Assembly: GCA_018398815.1 (NCBI GenBank)
Contig: CM031620.1
Coordinates: 59,353,744 to 59,417,743 of the forward strand
DNA: 64,000 nt
Direction of reading: 5' to 3'
Source of the DNA: Conus ventricosus
Lineage: Eukaryota > Mollusca > Gastropoda > Neogastropoda > Conidae
Shown: positions 47,865 through 59,465 of the stretch, piece by piece
Position numbering within the stretch: the first letter of the stretch is position 1
Layout of the letters: each line of letters opens with the position of its first letter
Position numbers and translations under genes: made by a program
The notes under the pieces: model-generated
Seen by the model: only the letters and a program-made list of their open reading frames with translations
Databases searched by the model: none
Told to the model about the DNA's origin: nothing

Positions 47865-48113
47865 CAGCAGAGAGTCCTCAGAAGAGAAGCCCCCTTCAGG
47901 CAAGTGTTTCGGCCCTTATCTCCTGACACTCTAGGGGGGTTGGGCCACACCCGGTTCATGACTCCGGATGTCCCTCTGCTGCCCTTTTTTTTTTTTTTTT
48001 CCCACCTCGGGACGAGCCATTGGCTGGGATTCGAACCCATGACCCTCTGGACATGCTCATTTTCTACTTAATGACTCGCGCTTTAACCACTGAGCACAGG
48101 GACACCTGATTTT
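47865..48113 (-). mobile_element. tRNA-derived SINE (third family)
   Basis: Read on the minus strand it begins GTGTCCCTGTGCTCAGTGGT, then TAAAGCGCGAGTC, with box B GGGTTCGAATCCCAGCC (about 48024-48040). The long spacing between boxes resembles a Ser/Leu-type tRNA. The body continues past a poly-A tract (47983-48000) towards 47865. The head abuts the 3' end of the LINE at 48118. Confidence 0.6.
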
Positions 48114-48117
48114 TTGT

Positions 48118-51100
48118 AGGGAAATTAAGCCTTATGAAGTTCACTTTTGTTCCTCCTTGACCAGATCCAGCTTGAACACCTCTCTGCCGCTTCTGCCATT
48201 GCTTTCAGGGCTCTGGTTTTTTCCTTCCCTGCAACTGAGAGCTGTTTCATGAGGCTGTATGCAGACGTTCCTACAAATCCCCTCGCTCCAATTTCTGCAG
48301 TGAGGACTTTGACCTGATAGCCTTCTCTCCTCAGGCTGTTTGCCAGATCAGCATACTTTTCAGTCTTGTAGATTTGAGCTGCCTCCATTCTGTTCTCATA
48401 TGGCACCGTGAGCTCGATCATGATCAGCTGCTTGGTTGACTTAGAGTGGACTACTATGTCTGGTCTCATGCCACTCTTGCTGATGATCTCTGGGTGACTC
48501 TTCCATTCTGGAGGTCTGCAGTGCACTCCCAGTCATCTGCCCCATCCAGCAGACTCTGCCTGCATGTTTCGAGTGGCACTGTTGTTCTTGGCCATGATTT
48601 GCTGCCTCCTGCCGTGAAGAATGTTGCGGGTGCTTTTGGAGTCCTGATTCTCCCTTTTGTGGTGTTGGTACTAGCCCAGACTACTTGTACAATTTCTTTG
48701 AGCACTTGGTTTGTGCCTCCATGTGTACCTTCCTTGAGCCAGGCTACTTTACATGAGCTTAGAACATGCTCCACTGTTTGTTTTTCATGGCAGAGGGGGC
48801 ATGCAGGATCGTCTGTTTTCCCCCACTTCACCAGGTTTGCATTTGAGGGCAGAAGGTCATATGCAGATCTGAGAATGAAGCTGATCCTGAGAGGGGCCAT
48901 GTGCCAAATGTCATTCCAAGTTAGACTTCTTTGGAGTGCATTCTCCCACGTTGTCCATTGCCTTGCTGGCTCTGCTGGACTGCTTTTTGGAGTCTTTTTT
49001 GGTCTTCTTCTTTTCTCATCTCCTGAATCAGCATGTCTCTTTTGGCTTTTCCTTTGGCCTTTGACCACCATTCAGTTTTGGTCACCCCCAGTCCTTGTCT
49101 GTTGGTCTGTGTGTGTCCTGTTATTTCTCTGATCTTGAGACTTTCTTTTGCAGAATCCATCGCCTCTTGAACTTTCCTTTTCTGCCTGTCTTCAGCTGGG
49201 GCTTGATTGCTTCTACCACCTTGTCTCCTGAGTCCTCCAGCATGCTTTGAAGTCTGATCTTCCTGCTTTGTATTCCTCCAGGATGGATTTCAGTGGTAGT
49301 TTGAGCTTTGCTTGGCGACAGTACAGCGCGATGTCAGTCAGGCAGGGTGGGACACCAAGCCATTTCCTTGTGAACTTGTGGTTTTGGCTTCCATTGCCTC
49401 CACTGTGCTGGTGCAGATGTCGTATATCATCAGAGGCCATAGGAGCTTTGGTTATCAGCATGAACTGCAGACACCAGACCTTGTATTTGCCAGGGACCCC
49501 ACACTGGTCAATGGTCTCCAAGCCTTCTTCCGCCTTTCTGCTTGGTTTCTTTTGCTCTTTGTGTGTCTTTCCCAGCGTATCTCATACCATTTCCAAGTCT
49601 TGATGGTTCTTCTGTGACTGTTGGAAGGGCCTGGTTGGCAAAAAAACTGAAGACCACAGATTCGGCCACTTTTCCTTTCCTCAGTGGGGGAACTCCGTGA
49701 TTTTTTTGGTTTGGGAACTTCATTCTGGTTTGAGGCAACTATGTCGTCCAGCCTCTCCAGCACATGCGTGTCCGTCTTCTCTGGATGAAATCACTTGTGT
49801 CATCCATGAAGGCCTTGAGAGGAGGCATCTTGTATCCATCGCCAAGGTCTGTTTGTCTGCGTTGTTTGTTGCTGCTTTCAAGATGAGTTCCATTGGGCCC
49901 GCACGAACAGTATCGGGGAAATTGCAAAAGCCCCTTGCAAATGCCACTTCCAAGTTGATCCCAAACAGTTGTATACTCCTTGGTAGAGGAACCGCATTGA
50001 GAAGCACTGAAGTACTTCTTGAGCATGTCGCGGATGTTTTTTTGGCACATGGTACATTCAAGAGCCAACTGTATCATCTCATGGGCAAAAGATCCATATG
50101 CGTTTGCCAGATCAAGCCACACTACGTCCAGGTCTCTCTTTTCTGTTTTTGCTTTTGGATTGCGTCCAGATCATTGTGGCGTGTTCTACACAGCCAGCCC
50201 ACGCCTGGGATTTCCACCTTTCTGGACTGACACATCCAAGTACTTGTTTTCCATCAGGTACTTGGTCAGCCTTGCTGCCATGACAGAGAAGAAGATTTTC
50301 CCTTCGACGTTCAGTAGTGATATTGGCCTGAACTGGCTGATGTCACTTGAGTTTTGCTCTTTGGGGATGTACACACCATCTGCCGTCATCCACTGGCCGC
50401 TGATCTTCTGGTTTCTCCAAGCCGATCGCAGCAGCCTGTGGAGCCACTCCAGCACCTTGGGACATTTCTTGTAAAGCTGGTAAGGTATTCCGTTTGGCCC
50501 TGGTGATGATTTGGCTCTGGCTTTGTCGACCACCTTCTTGATTTCCGCCAACGTTGGAGGCTTGCCATTGAACTGTTCCTCAGGGTTGGTTGGCCATACC
50601 AGACCTTGAATGTCGAGTGGTGCTTTGCTCTGTGAGTCAGAGTATGTTTTCCTCAGATGCTGCTCAAGAACTCCTTTGTCCACACTTAGGGTCCCAGATT
50701 TTGGCTGCTCAAACAGTGTTCTGGCAAACTGGAAGGGGTCTCTGAAGAAGCGCTCTTGTGTCTTCTTCTTTTGCTCTTCCTCTTCCTCGCAGATTCCGCT
50801 TTGCTGAGGGCGCTTGTGTTTTTCTTCAGGTCTTCCCACAGTTTTTCCAAGCCTTTTTTTCAGCTGGCAGTGCGGTCTTCATTTGCTTCTTGAGGTTGTT
50901 CTTTTGGACTCTGATCTTGTCCATCTTTTCTTGGCGTCTGGATTTCTTTGGAGGTGTTTTCTCTTTGGGTAGTTTTAACTCCATAGGCGTCTCTACATGT
51001 GGCATACACAATGTCCCCATATGTGGCTAGTTTGTGTTCCAGGGTGCTTTTTTCCTATCAGTGCGTCGAGTCTTTGGACGATTTTTGCATCCAGTTTCTC

Positions 51101-51215
51101 CCAATCTTCAGTTTCATTTGCTCGTGGCAGGTTGAGTTTCAGGCGCCCTGGCATCGAGGGCCTGTGCAAATTCCTCATCCGAACCAACAGCGTGGATGTC
51201 CTTGGCACATTATAC
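48118..51215 (-). mobile_element. R2-like non-LTR retrotransposon with restriction-like endonuclease
   Basis: A single-ORF LINE in the minus orientation. From 5' to 3' it has a basic N-terminal region (51.2-50.8 kb), an RT (50.8-49.7 kb), a long connecting region, a zinc knuckle and a C-terminal PD-(D/E)xK-type nuclease. Such elements (R2, R4, NeSL and relatives) nick a preferred target and reverse-transcribe in place. The 5' end near 51215 looks truncated. The 3' end abuts a tRNA-like SINE head. Confidence 0.75.
48125..51190 (-). pseudogene. Frame-broken RT plus restriction-like endonuclease ORF
   Basis: Visible motifs on the minus strand are KAKSSPGPNGIPYQLYKK-like text (RT fingers, near 50500; the sequence reads ARAKSSPGPNGIPYQLYKKC), FRPISLLNVEGKIF (near 50310), WLDLANAYGS (about 50100) and AFMDDTS, the catalytic palm motif (49796-49815). 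Next come CPLCHEKQTVEHVLSSC, a CCHC-like knuckle (about 48750-48812), RPDIVV (about 48460) and ELTVPYENR (about 48400), with K and Y downstream as in PD-(D/E)xK nucleases. The stop is at 48125. The ORF is split into about nine overlapping frame segments, implying roughly eight one-base indels. Catalytic motifs are preserved, so either decay is recent or part of the breakage is sequence error. Confidence 0.75.
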
Positions 51216-51330
51216 ATTATACATTCTCATAACAGACACAAGCACCCAACAGTTTACACTGGTAACATCTTCAGATATTTCGGCTACTGAAAATAGAGCC
51301 ACTTCAGAATAGTTAGATTTGAAATTGAAA

Positions 51331-51645
51331 CAAATTTTCAAAGAGAAATCATAGTTAATCCACCAAATGAAAGAGACAAATTACAAAACAAAACATGACA
51401 TGTTTCTTTGGTCTTCTTCAGGCAAGATAAACAACATTCGGGGACAATGAAAATGAAGAACAAGCAATCACTTATCTCCTTAAATATCGCACAAGAGGGA
51501 CAATTTTGCTGGTTGTTAATTTTCATTGTCCTGAATGTTGTTTCTCTTTTCCGAAGATGACCAAAGAGGTCGAAATGTGTTGTGTTTTGTCTTGCAATTT
51601 GTTTGTCCGTTTCGTATGGTGGATTAATCATAATTTCTCTTTAAA
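51331..51645. repeat. Fold-back repeat with hammerhead-like cores
   Basis: The left arm (51331-51470) and right arm (51517-51645) are inverted copies. The minus-strand left arm reads CTGAAGAAGACCAAAGAAAC, then ATGTC. The plus-strand right arm reads CCGAAGATGACC-AAAGA-GGTC-GAAATGTGTT. The family is shared with 61032-61400. Confidence 0.8.
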
Positions 51646-51649
51646 AGTT

Positions 51650-52692
51650 CACTTCAGAATAGTTTTCTTTTTCTTCTTTCTTTTCTTTCTTTTTTTTTTA
51701 AATTTTTTTTTTATAGATATTTCAAACTAAAAATATTTGGACTTCATAATCTGGAGCACAAGGAATCCTCCTGAAGTGCTGCTAAGAGGAGGAAATAATA
51801 AACCGCTGTACAGGCTGGGTGGGGGATGAGAGAAGAGGGAGGGAGGGAAAGGTGGGCATGTGGGCGTGGCGGGGCAGATGGAAAGGGATGGTGTCTGACA
51901 TCTAGAATGGAAAGAGGAGGTGACAGAAAGGGATGAGGTGGGGAGTGAGGGGAGGGAGAAGAGGGAGGAGAAAGAAGGTGAAGCTGAGGTCAGGACTGGG
52001 CGGTAAGAAGGATATCAGTGGAACTACAGCAGCACCAACAGAGGGTGCAGATGTACTGTGGTTAGATCATACAGTAGCAGGCTGTTAAAAAGAAAAAAAA
52101 GATGTTTATCCCACCATCAAATCGCTCTGTCAGTCGGCAGCATGTTGTTGTGCCAGACACACACAGGCCACAATGCAATTCTTCCTGCACAGTGCTCAGT
52201 GGAACAGCCATGCAGAAAGTTATTGTTTCTTTCTATGGTCACGCAGGCCTCAGCCAGAAGGCAAAATTCACTAACAATCATGGGTGCAAGCAGTTGCATG
52301 ACAGTGCAGTAATTCATTATCTCATTTGTTACAATTCAAAATTTGGCACTCTTACCTAAAAAAAGATTAATTAAACAGACAGAAGAACCCTAAAAAAAGG
52401 ATTAATTAAACAGACAGAAGAACCATTGTTCAGCAACCAGGTCCAGATCCAGACGTGTACAATGTTTGTGCATGAAAACTGAGCAAGTCTTGGTTTCCAC
52501 TGTTACAAACACTGACCAGTATCGTGTGATCGATATGCTAGGAGAGATATACAATCAATGTGTCGTTCCTTGCTGATGAGTATCTTGTGTCTTGTGAAAA
52601 AATTCAATGCTCCTGGAATTTCAGCCCAGACTCAAACATACAATTCACTGCATCATAGTCTGAGTTGGCAAGTAGTGGAATAGAAATGAATG

Positions 52693-52771
<79 letters not shown>

Positions 52772-52920
52772 GGGAAGGGTGAGGGATGAGGACGAAGAAA
52801 TGAAAATGGAGGCCTAATAGGAAGCAGTTGTCCCCCTTCATCACAGCACAAGGCAATGATATTGATCTGTCTGATCAACAGAACTGGAAGGAGCTATAAA
52901 AGAAATCATAAAATTACTGG
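51650..52920. other. KLHL18 intron, no gene recognised
   Basis: It contains a poly-T tract (51690-51715), a purine-rich stretch (51820-52000), a short direct duplication (CTAAAAAAAGATTAATTAAA, then CAGACAGAAGAACC, at 52355 and 52391) and a (GA)n array at 52700-52775. Confidence 0.6.
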
Positions 52921-52924
52921 CAGC

Positions 52925-53987
52925 ACTAAGTGAACACCTACAAGCCTTGTCACCTGACATCCTTTCCTTACCAGTACTTCCACAGCTGGCTGAAGAATTG
53001 GATCCCATACTAATTCTTATTTACAAATCTTCTCTGGCTTTAGGAGTCGTTGCATGGAACTGGTGCCCTGCCAACATGGCAATCCATTCTCAAAAAGGGG
53101 GCAATATTATGATCCATCAAACAAACCGGTCATTGTCTTCTTTACAAGCTACAAGCAACCCATGTAAGATCCTTGAACACATCACTGTCAGTACCCTCAT
53201 GTCTGACACAGAGATTAACAGCAGACTTGGCACGGAACACATGGCTTCTGATATTTCAGACCTTGTGAGACATAGCTTCTGGACTTCACTGAGCCAGCAT
53301 GGAACTAGTGAATGAAGCTGACATCATAAACTGTGGATTTTGTGACAGCATTCAACAGAGTCAGTCACAGCCTGCAGGTACACAAGCTAAGCCACTGTGG
53401 AGGAGGGGGCAAGCCAGTAGGTGACTTAGTGCCTTCCTGCAAGACAGACAGCAGGCAGTAGTGGTCAACCGTGAAAAAGCGGATCTTGCCAGCGTGAGAT
53501 CAGGAGTTCCGCAGGGATCAGTTCAAGGGCCTGTGTGCTTTTCATGGTGTACATAACAATCTCCCAGAAAAGCTCTCTTCACCAGCACGACCATTTGCCA
53601 ACAACACTGTTGTCTGTAACCTCGCTGCCACATGCTACGATCATGACCAGCTGCAGCAACACCTCTACCACTTAGAAGAATAGGATGAGAAATGGGACAT
53701 GGCACTCCACCCTGAAAAACATACCACCCTCTCTGTCATCAGTAAAAACACTATAACTGCATAATTACAAATTTCATGGCCAACACCTGGAAACTGTCAC
53801 CCCTGCCAAGTATCTGGGTACTAGCATCACCCATTACCAAAACTGGGACAAGGTTATTAACACCATATGCTTTAAACTAAAGCCAATAAAACCTTGTTTT
53901 TTTTATAGCAAGGATTAGTGTGGGCCATTGAAAGGAGGTCACCCTTTTGAACCCCATATCTGGGTGCACATGTACAGCATAGCCCTC

Positions 53988-54018
<31 letters not shown>

Positions 54019-54440
54019 CACACACACCCTGTGTAATATCAACAAGATCGAAGCTGTCCAAAGAAGAGCTGCTGGATTTGCAGTCAGTCCTATCACAATG
54101 CATCAAAGTGTCTCAGCTGTGGCTGAGAACCTGCAGTGGCCCTCCCTCCCAGCATCAAAGGGAGGCGGCAAGGTGGGTCATGCTTTGTCAGACCATGAAT
54201 GACCAGCCAACTGTCAGCTAGTCCACCGTCACCACTGCTCCGACTCAGCAGCGTAGAAGCCACTCCCATCAGCTGCAACAGTTCCCATGCCGAACAAAAA
54301 ACCAGCATGACTCATTCCTTCCCACCACCATCAGGGACTGTAATGAGCCGACAGAAACGGTTGTGTTTCAGACAGCTCTTTCAAGCCAAAGGTGCCCTAT
54401 GCATAAATCAAAACCTTAAATCACTTTATATAAAACCTAA
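52925..54440 (+). mobile_element. Degenerate LINE reverse transcriptase (jockey/CR1-like)
   Basis: The plus-strand translation runs through LPQLAEELDPILILIYKSSL (about 52955), a FVTAFNRVSHSL segment equivalent to the DFxKAFDxVxH palm block (about 53335), and PFANNTVVC where the FADD palm motif should be (53588-53612). Then comes PAKYLGTSITHYQNW (about 53795) and KIEAVQRRAAGFAV, the conserved post-RT KIExVQRRAAR motif (about 54042-54085). A C-run/CA tract (53980-54028) interrupts it. Stops and shifts are frequent. Both palm aspartates read as Asn, so the copy is dead. Confidence 0.75.
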
Positions 54441-54444
54441 ATAA

Positions 54445-55130
54445 ACAGGCTGGTGTGGGGTTTTCCCCCTTTCCCATCCTCATCTTGGCATGTCTTGTTT
54501 TTTAAATTTATTTTTGGGCCCGGTTCTGTGTTAGGCCGTGCCAGGATCAGCTAGTCCTTTGGGGCGAAAAGGGAAAGGTAGTATTCTGATTTTAAAAAAC
54601 CCCACTCACAGTAGGCTGGATATTTGAATTCTTTCTCTCTTGAAGCCGTCTCTGCTTTCCGTCAAGAGTTTTCTATGCACACAACCCACGAAGCATCAAA
54701 ATAAAATCAATATGTTGACCGGGGCCGTCAAATGAATATAGATGAAGAAATAATAAAACAACTCTCAAAATTAACATGACTTAATGTCACCCTTAAAAAA
54801 CCCAACATGCATTTCTATAGCACTGATAAGTGAGTTAGCACATAAAAATCAACTACCCTCAATAATACCATTTTGCAAATTCAAAAGTGCTCTAAAAAAT
54901 AATCATAGTGCATGTACTATCCAAGGGAAATAACCCTCATTCAGATTATTACACATCCAAAAAGAGCCCCTTCCCTTAGACAATCCAAACTTGATCATAT
55001 TCTCTGGGTAAAAATATATCTAGATATTCATTTATAAATGCTGTGATAATAAAATAAAAAAACATCTTTGGGTTCTGTCAACAAGATTTTGTTACTTTGT
55101 TCATTTTTTCCTCCACACACTCACAAAAAA
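54445..55130. other. No gene recognised
   Basis: AT-rich sequence with many short homopolymers. No motif or repeat structure is evident. Confidence 0.4.
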
Positions 55131-55133
55131 CCT

Positions 55134-55838
55134 TTTGGCGTCATATACTGTACCATGTCAGACAATAGCATTCACGGCAGTTAGTCAGCTCTGCCAGGCC
55201 GAAGTTTTTGTGTGGCTAATGCAGTAATAAGACAGTCACGTGATGCCCACCGCCTTCCGCCGTAGGAAGAAGCCAGTGTCAACCTCCCGTACCTCATTCT
55301 CTCTCGGCCTGCCGTCCAAGCAAGATAAGTCTTGTGCTCTGTCTCGCCTTCTCTTTGCCGTTGTGTTAAGATAGCTTTGTGTTTGCTTATTTGTTGTGGC
55401 TTGCTCGCTTCACCCTTTTACTCTTGAACCGGTGGGGCTTTGGTTTGGTGCGCTTTATTTACCTATTACTCCTCCTTTTCCTATGAATTCTGCTATTGTC
55501 TGACATGGTACAGTATATGACGCCAAAATGGGGAGTTTGTATTATACTCCCTGTTTGGCTAGTATACTTACCATGTCAGACTCTAATGCCCGCCCTGCCT
55601 TCCCCACTAGCGCCAAGGTTCTGGGGTTACCTTGCGCGCAGGCCTCGATGAATGAGGTACGGGAGGTTGACACTGGCTTCTTCCTACGGCGGAAGCGGGT
55701 GGGCATCACGTGACTGTCTTATTACTGCATTAGCCACACAAAAACTTCGGCCTGGCAGAGCTGACTAACTGCCGTGAATGCTATTGTCTGACATGGTAAG
55801 TATACTAGCCAAACAGGGAGTATAATACAAACTCCCCA
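55134..55838. repeat. Compound fold-back element (two nested inverted repeats)
   Basis: GGCGTCATATACTGTACCAT (55138) is inverted at 55507-55526. GGGAGTTTGTATTATACTCC (55531) is inverted at 55818-55837. The 130-bp block 55170-55300 (CATTCACGGCAGTTAGTCAG through CCTCCCGTACCTCAT) is inverted at 55649-55780. The unit looks like two related MITEs inserted head to head or one element with a large stem. Confidence 0.85.
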
Positions 55839-55980
55839 TATATATCAAACGAAAATCTCAACTGAAAACATAAAATTTATGCACGACATACTTTCTGGGG
55901 CAAAATTGCCAACTGCCATTAATCTTTGCCATTTATTGTTCAAATCTCTGCCACCATAAGATGTGCTAAAATAATTCACA

Positions 55981-56018
<38 letters not shown>

Positions 56019-56334
56019 CACATTTTTGTTTTAATACACAACTAAACTAAGAATAAACTTCATCCTCCTCATTTTTTTTTTCAGGTGTTAATATTTGTCT
56101 TTACTCATATCTCCAATCTAGAAGTTTGACGGAGTTTTTCAAAACCACACGTCTCATGTCAGTGGGCACTGAAACAGTCATTCTTTTTTCGTGCTTCTGA
56201 CAAGATTTACCTGAACAAACTTCTGTGCTAGATCACTTTAATTATCATTGTTTCATCTGTTTTGATTTAAAACTCAGTTTGGTAATGTATCTTTTTTTCC
56301 TTTGTCTCTTTCAGTCTCTCTCACTTTCTCTGTG

Positions 56335-56690
56335 TATGTGTGTGTCTTCACTTCTGCTGAGGTCACCGAAACTGGCGAATTCCTGAGGACTGTCAGTGGA
56401 TGGACATGGAGGCACCCTCCAGGAGGGAGAGCTCACTCATGCAGGCTCCACGACTACAAAAATGTTGTCATCAGCAAGGGGCTTTGTAGGTGGTGTCCTG
56501 TACATGTTGGATCAGAACTGGCGCCACTGAACATCACCGAAACGACTCGGCAGCAGTGCAGTGTCTCCTCTAGTGGGTTGCCTCGAGATGACTTGACACT
56601 GACTGCTCCATATGGATTGCTGGTACTGTGGCTTTGATGGGCTGTGTGACTGTGGACCTGTGACTAGATTTTTTTTTCTCTTTCTGCATA
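56335..56690 (+). repeat. Interspersed repeat A, copy 4
   Basis: It shares GGAGGGAGAGCTCACTCATG, GTAGGTGGTGTCCTGTACAT, CTGGCGCCACTGAACATCAC and ACGACTCGGCAGCAGTGCAG with the other three copies, in the same orientation. Bases 55840-56334 before it hold a short CA array (55980-56012) and no gene. Confidence 0.8.
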
Positions 56691-56799
56691 TGAAGGCTGA
56701 TACTCCTGTGGACACTCCCTGTATAGACAGGCAAAGATTTAATCCCATCTATCCAACAAAGGGAGTGGAGTTTTGACTGTATACTGCTGATGCACAGTA

Positions 56800-57130
56800 C
56801 AACCCAGTGGCAGCCGAAGAGCAGCCTACTGGTGCTCATTTCAGTCGTTTCCCGTACCATTCAAATATCAGTCACTCATTTTCATTTATCTCATTTATTC
56901 CTCCAGTTTCTCACATAGGATGCATGCGATGTTTATATGTGTCCTCCATTTCCACCGGTACAACATGGCACACGATAATAGTGACAATTTTTGTGGCCTG
57001 ATAAGAAATACCAGGCTGCTATCTTCACAATCTACATCAATTTTGTCAGGGCAGCAGGGAACCCCCCTGCTCTTTTCGATTTTCAACTGCCGTGGGTTTC
57101 TTTAACGTGTGCAGGGGGCCAGGAAGGCAC
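56800..57130 (-). repeat. Partial SINE-like repeat
   Basis: TACTGGTGCTCATTTCAGTC, then GTTTCCCGTACCATTCAAAT, matches the 7085, 8815 and 12525 SINE bodies, followed by sequence not shared with them. A 64-bp direct duplication follows at 57239-57365 (TTTTGCAACTCTCTTAGAGA repeated). Confidence 0.55.
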
Positions 57131-57541
57131 ACGGTCTGACTCGCTTATAGTCCCCATCTGATGGACTTGACGTTCAGTTCGATTTGTCATTCAAACTGTT
57201 ATGATGTATCCTGGCGTCGACCTCATCAGAAAAATACGGACATTTTGCAACTCTCTTAGAGATGTACCCATCACACTGATAAAACTCAAACGTGTGCTTC
57301 CAGTCATTTTGCAACTCTCTTAGAGATGTACCCATTACACTGATAAAACTCAAACCTGTGCTTCCCGTCTTCCCATTGGAGCCCAAGCACACTCAGTCTT
57401 GGGTAGAAACCATCCCACGCTGAAAAAAACTACTAATACACGCCAATGACAGAATATGAACCTTAATTTCCAATGCTGCAAACCCGTGACACAGGAAACC
57501 ATCGCTCTATGACAGCTGATAAAGTTCCAGAACTTGCCTAC

Positions 57542-57740
57542 CTCTTCTTCACTGCAGACGTTGAGTTCGTCCCGCGAAATGATGTCGAGGAGGTCCTCTT
57601 TGCTCAGGGTCAGAAAGTCGTCGGTGGCAGCCACCTGTCTGAAGTTGCACTCGATGAACTTGTTGGTGGCCTCCACCAGGTTGGCGCACATGTACTGGTC
57701 GGCAAAGGTCCGCACTGACAGGCAGTTGGAGATATGCAGC
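57542..57740 (-). CDS. KLHL18: KLHL18-like, N-terminal BACK domain exon
   Basis: The exon lies between a CCTTCAG acceptor and a GTAGGC donor. It reads LHISNCLSVRTFADQYMCAN, then LVEATNKFIECNFRQVAATD, then DFLTLSKEDLLDIISRDELN, then VCSEEE. The NCL-x-R-x-FA start, F(I)xxxF and L-x-EDLLDIISRDELN blocks are the conserved BACK pattern, the region that positions Cul3-bound BTB dimers relative to the Kelch propeller. The exon is 199 bp, in phase with both neighbours, and the frame is intact. Confidence 0.9.
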
Positions 57741-57754
57741 CTGAAGGCAGTCAC

Positions 57755-57902
57755 CAGGTCACAGGCATTAAACAAAAAGGCAGAAGAACACATTACAGGC
57801 ATTAAACAAAAGGCAGAAGAACACATTACAGGCATTAAACAAAAAGGCAGAAGAACACATTACAGGCATTAAACAAAAAGGCAGAAGAACAGGTCACAAG
57901 CA
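57755..57902. repeat. 34-bp tandem repeat beside a splice acceptor
   Basis: Four copies of ACAGGCATTAAACAAAAAGG, then CAGAAGAACACATT, start 15 bp upstream of the BACK exon acceptor (on the gene strand). The array resumes at 58665-58705 after the TTAA-flanked insertion. Confidence 0.9.
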
Positions 57903-57906
57903 TTAA

Positions 57907-58654
57907 CACTATCTAGCCGAGAGCGGCACATGCAGCACAACTTCCTGCCGCCACCGCTCGGGCATGGCGCTCAGTCCCTGCCGACGTAGCTAGCCACCAA
58001 CTGACAGTGTTGTGTTAGGTGTCATAGGAAAGAAAAAACACTCAACTAAACGAACATAGTAATTTTGAATCATTTACTTTCCAATGTGTAGACACGACTG
58101 TGCGTTGAAAAACATGTCTGACGATTAAAAAAAATTCTTCGTATATGTTCTATTCCGTTCTGTTACAACACCAAATCAGAAGATGAAGGGATGGCTGCAT
58201 CTTCAAACAATTAACTTTCCTCTTATCTTTCATGGTTTTCTATCTCTCTATCACTCCCCTCATCACCAATCCACTTTGTAATATGACTTCAAGCACTTCA
58301 CTGAGCGAGAAATCGCTGCCGCCCCTTCATCTGACTGACATTTTTTCGCGCGCGCTTAGCGGCAAAGCCCGGTGCTGTTAGTTCCTTTGTTTCAAACCTG
58401 CTGGGATCAGCCAAGTTCACGATAGAGCACTGAAAGTAAGGTCTACTACTTGCTACAACATCCCCAAGACTAGTTACACAGCTTATTTCCCTTGGATCAT
58501 TTTATGGAAAGTGTAGGAATTTTTTATGTTCCAGTCACACGATTGTGTGAGACACATCAAGAATGTACTGTCTGTCCATCATCCAGCTTTGGGTGCCTCG
58601 GCTCGAGGGAAAGAAATCCCGTCACCCACGATTAGGTGACTCGGCTGGTAAAGG
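57907..58654. mobile_element. piggyBac-like MITE with TTAA target duplication
   Basis: A 748-bp insertion flanked by TTAA on both sides (57903-57906 and 58655-58658). Its termini are imperfect inverted repeats, CACTATCTAGCCGAG versus CCTTTACCAGCCGAG (right end read inward). It splits the 34-bp tandem array, which gives the empty-site structure. It has no transposase ORF, so it would depend on a piggyBac enzyme elsewhere. Confidence 0.6.
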
Positions 58655-58899
58655 TTAAAAAAAAAAGGCAGAAGAACAGGTCACAGGCATTAAATAAAAA
58701 GTCAGGAGAACTCTAATTCACATCTTGTTGCAATAGTGCACAGCCACAATACTGGGCATATTGATGATTTACTTGCCCAATCTAAAGTCACCAAACTTGA
58801 ATATTAATCATTTTGAACATTTTTACCTTAAAGGGCAAAAGGTTTTAAGTTATGACTGGTGGTAACTGATCAATGACAAATCAATCTCCAATGTTTTCT

Positions 58900-59390
58900 T
58901 ATGCTTGCTTCTCAGAAAGATGTGCTGGTTGATTGATATCAACTACCAACTGTGTACACAGTTGAAATTTGAAAGCAAGGCAGCATGTTTTTCATTATTC
59001 CACACATCCTATTTGTCCTCTGAGAGTCTGTACAAGCTTAAAAACTGGTACTGTCTGAAGGCATTCAACATCAAAGAAAGAAAAGCATTTCAGGAATTGT
59101 GTTGATTTCAAATCATCACTGACACCTTTTTAAGTATTTATCATCAGTTTGTACACACACATGAAACTTGAAAGCAAGGGTATATAACACAAAGTAGCAT
59201 GTTTTTTTTCCTATCATTTCACACTTCCTATTTGTCCTCTGATAGTCTTTATATGAAGCTGAACAACTTGAAGAACATTTCTGTGAAGGCATTCAACATC
59301 AAACAAACAAACCAACCAGAAAAAGCATTTTAGGAACTGTGTCCATCAAAAATCATCACTCTGACACCTTTCTGAGCATTCCCCATCAGT
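58900..59390. repeat. Tandem duplication, about 215-bp period
   Basis: GAAAGCAAGG, CATGTTTTTC, CCTATTTGTCCTCTGA, GAAGGCATTCAACATCAAA, AATCATCACT and GACACCTTT occur in order at 58970-59130 and again at 59170-59375, inside the KLHL18 intron next to the BTB exon. Confidence 0.8.
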
Positions 59391-59465
59391 CCTTTCCTGG
59401 AGCAAAATCAAACGAATATGTAGACTCCCACCTGCAAGATGGCAGACAGCCAACCATCCACCCAC

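Noticed and set aside
48446..49132. 228-codon plus-strand ORF with hydrophobic segments
   Set aside because: It is antisense to the restriction-like endonuclease end of the R2-like LINE.
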